From: Pseudonocardia sp.
GTDB lineage: Bacteria > Actinomycetota > Actinomycetes > Mycobacteriales > Pseudonocardiaceae
Length of the DNA stretch: 5,605 nt
Direction: 5' to 3'
Assembly: GCA_030453005.1 (NCBI GenBank)
Contig: JAKDLE010000223.1
Coordinates: forward strand, 1 to 5,605
Shown: in pieces, positions 5,429 through 5,605 of the stretch
Layout of the letters: every line of letters starts with the position of its first letter
Position numbering within the stretch: position 1 is the stretch's first letter
Position numbers and translations under genes: made by a program
The notes under the pieces: model-generated
Seen by the model: only the letters and a program-made list of their open reading frames with translations
Databases searched by the model: none
Told to the model about the DNA's origin: nothing

Positions 5429-5450
5429 CAACCGTCAGGGCGGCGCCGCC
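5413..5450. terminator. Bidirectional terminator hairpin holding both convergent stop codons
   Basis: The stem consists of GGCGGCGCCGC (5413-5423) paired with GCGGCGCCGCC (5440-5450), a single G-G mismatch (5424/5439), then CTGAC (5425-5429) paired with GTCAG (5434-5438), and a 4-nt loop AACC. That gives 16 of 17 pairs. The TGA of the small membrane protein (5426-5428) and the stop of the minus-strand MMPL gene (5435-5437) lie in opposite arms and pair with each other. Neither side has a T-tract. The near-perfect symmetry and position strongly suggest a two-way transcription terminator. Confidence 0.85.
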
Positions 5451-5605
5451 GCTCCGCCGGGTACCGCCCGGGTGCCGAGGTCGGCGAGTCGGTGGCCCGG
5501 CCAGCCGCCGACCCGGCCGAACAACGAGATCAGCGCAGGCACGAGCAGCGAGCGCACCACGAACGCGTCGATCAGTACGCCGACGGTCAGGGCGAAGGCC
5601 ATCTG
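5435..5605 (-). CDS. MMPL family transporter, C-terminal end (partial)
   Basis: Only the last 56 residues lie in the window; the gene enters from the right edge. The sequence MAFALTVGVLIDAFVVRSLL followed by VPALISLFGRVGGWPGHRLA is the typical final membrane helix and 'GVLxDxFVVRSLLVPAL' motif of MMPL (RND-superfamily) exporters, which in actinobacteria move lipids or other hydrophobic compounds across the cytoplasmic membrane. A short Gly/Ala/Pro-rich cytoplasmic tail ends PGGAAAPP. The stop codon sits in the shared hairpin, 6 nt from the convergent gene. The cargo cannot be inferred from this fragment. Confidence 0.88.
   Translation of the reverse strand, partial: QMAFALTVGVLIDAFVVRSLLVPALISLFGRVGGWPGHRLADLGTRAVPGGAAAPP

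Noticed and set aside
4448..5431. A 327-codon minus-strand open frame
   Set aside because: It is antisense to the CoA-transferase remnant and the small membrane protein, with no hydrophobic or domain pattern of its own.

Overview
The window is very GC-rich with GC-rich third codon positions. It has GTG starts, two apparently leaderless genes and families typical of actinobacteria, so it most likely comes from a high-GC actinomycete. Pseudonocardiaceae or relatives is my guess; no rRNA or marker gene is present to prove it. There is no CRISPR array, tRNA, rRNA, phage or transposase gene.

Layout. (1) At 1-878 (+) there is a possible C-terminal tail of an upstream gene, then a complete TauE/SafE-type membrane permease. 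(2) At 879-1125 is a non-coding convergent gap with two hairpins and a perfect 17-bp tandem duplication. (3) At 1126-1890 (-) is a stress-type protein with an N-terminal PRC-barrel and a C-terminal YsnF/AvaK (DUF2382) domain, preceded by a candidate SigF/SigB-like promoter. (4) At 2119-3580 (-) an intact acyl-CoA dehydrogenase is followed 11 nt later by a GntR regulator gene that is frameshifted and truncated. (5) At about 3600-3772 (+) is a 57-residue aldehyde dehydrogenase tail carrying its own frameshift. (6) At 3789-4169 (-) is an intact GLOD5-like VOC protein. (7) At 4296-4949 (+) is an acetyl-CoA hydrolase/CoA-transferase reduced to about half length by what look like two in-frame internal deletions. 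(8) At 5024-5428 (+) is a small single-pass membrane protein of unknown function. (9) At 5435-5605 (-) is the C-terminal end of an MMPL-family transporter, convergent with (8) and 6 nt from it.

Interpretation. The middle of the window (about 2.1-4.95 kb) reads as an eroding catabolic island. An acyl-CoA dehydrogenase and a VOC protein survive intact among the wreckage of a GntR regulator, an aldehyde dehydrogenase and a CoA-transferase, which are the sort of genes that together would oxidise an aldehyde or acid through CoA thioesters. The flanks hold ordinary intact genes. I did not find a convincing new multi-gene system. The most striking structural signal is a nearly perfect 38-nt hairpin at 5413-5450 that carries the stop codons of two convergent genes, paired with each other in its stem.
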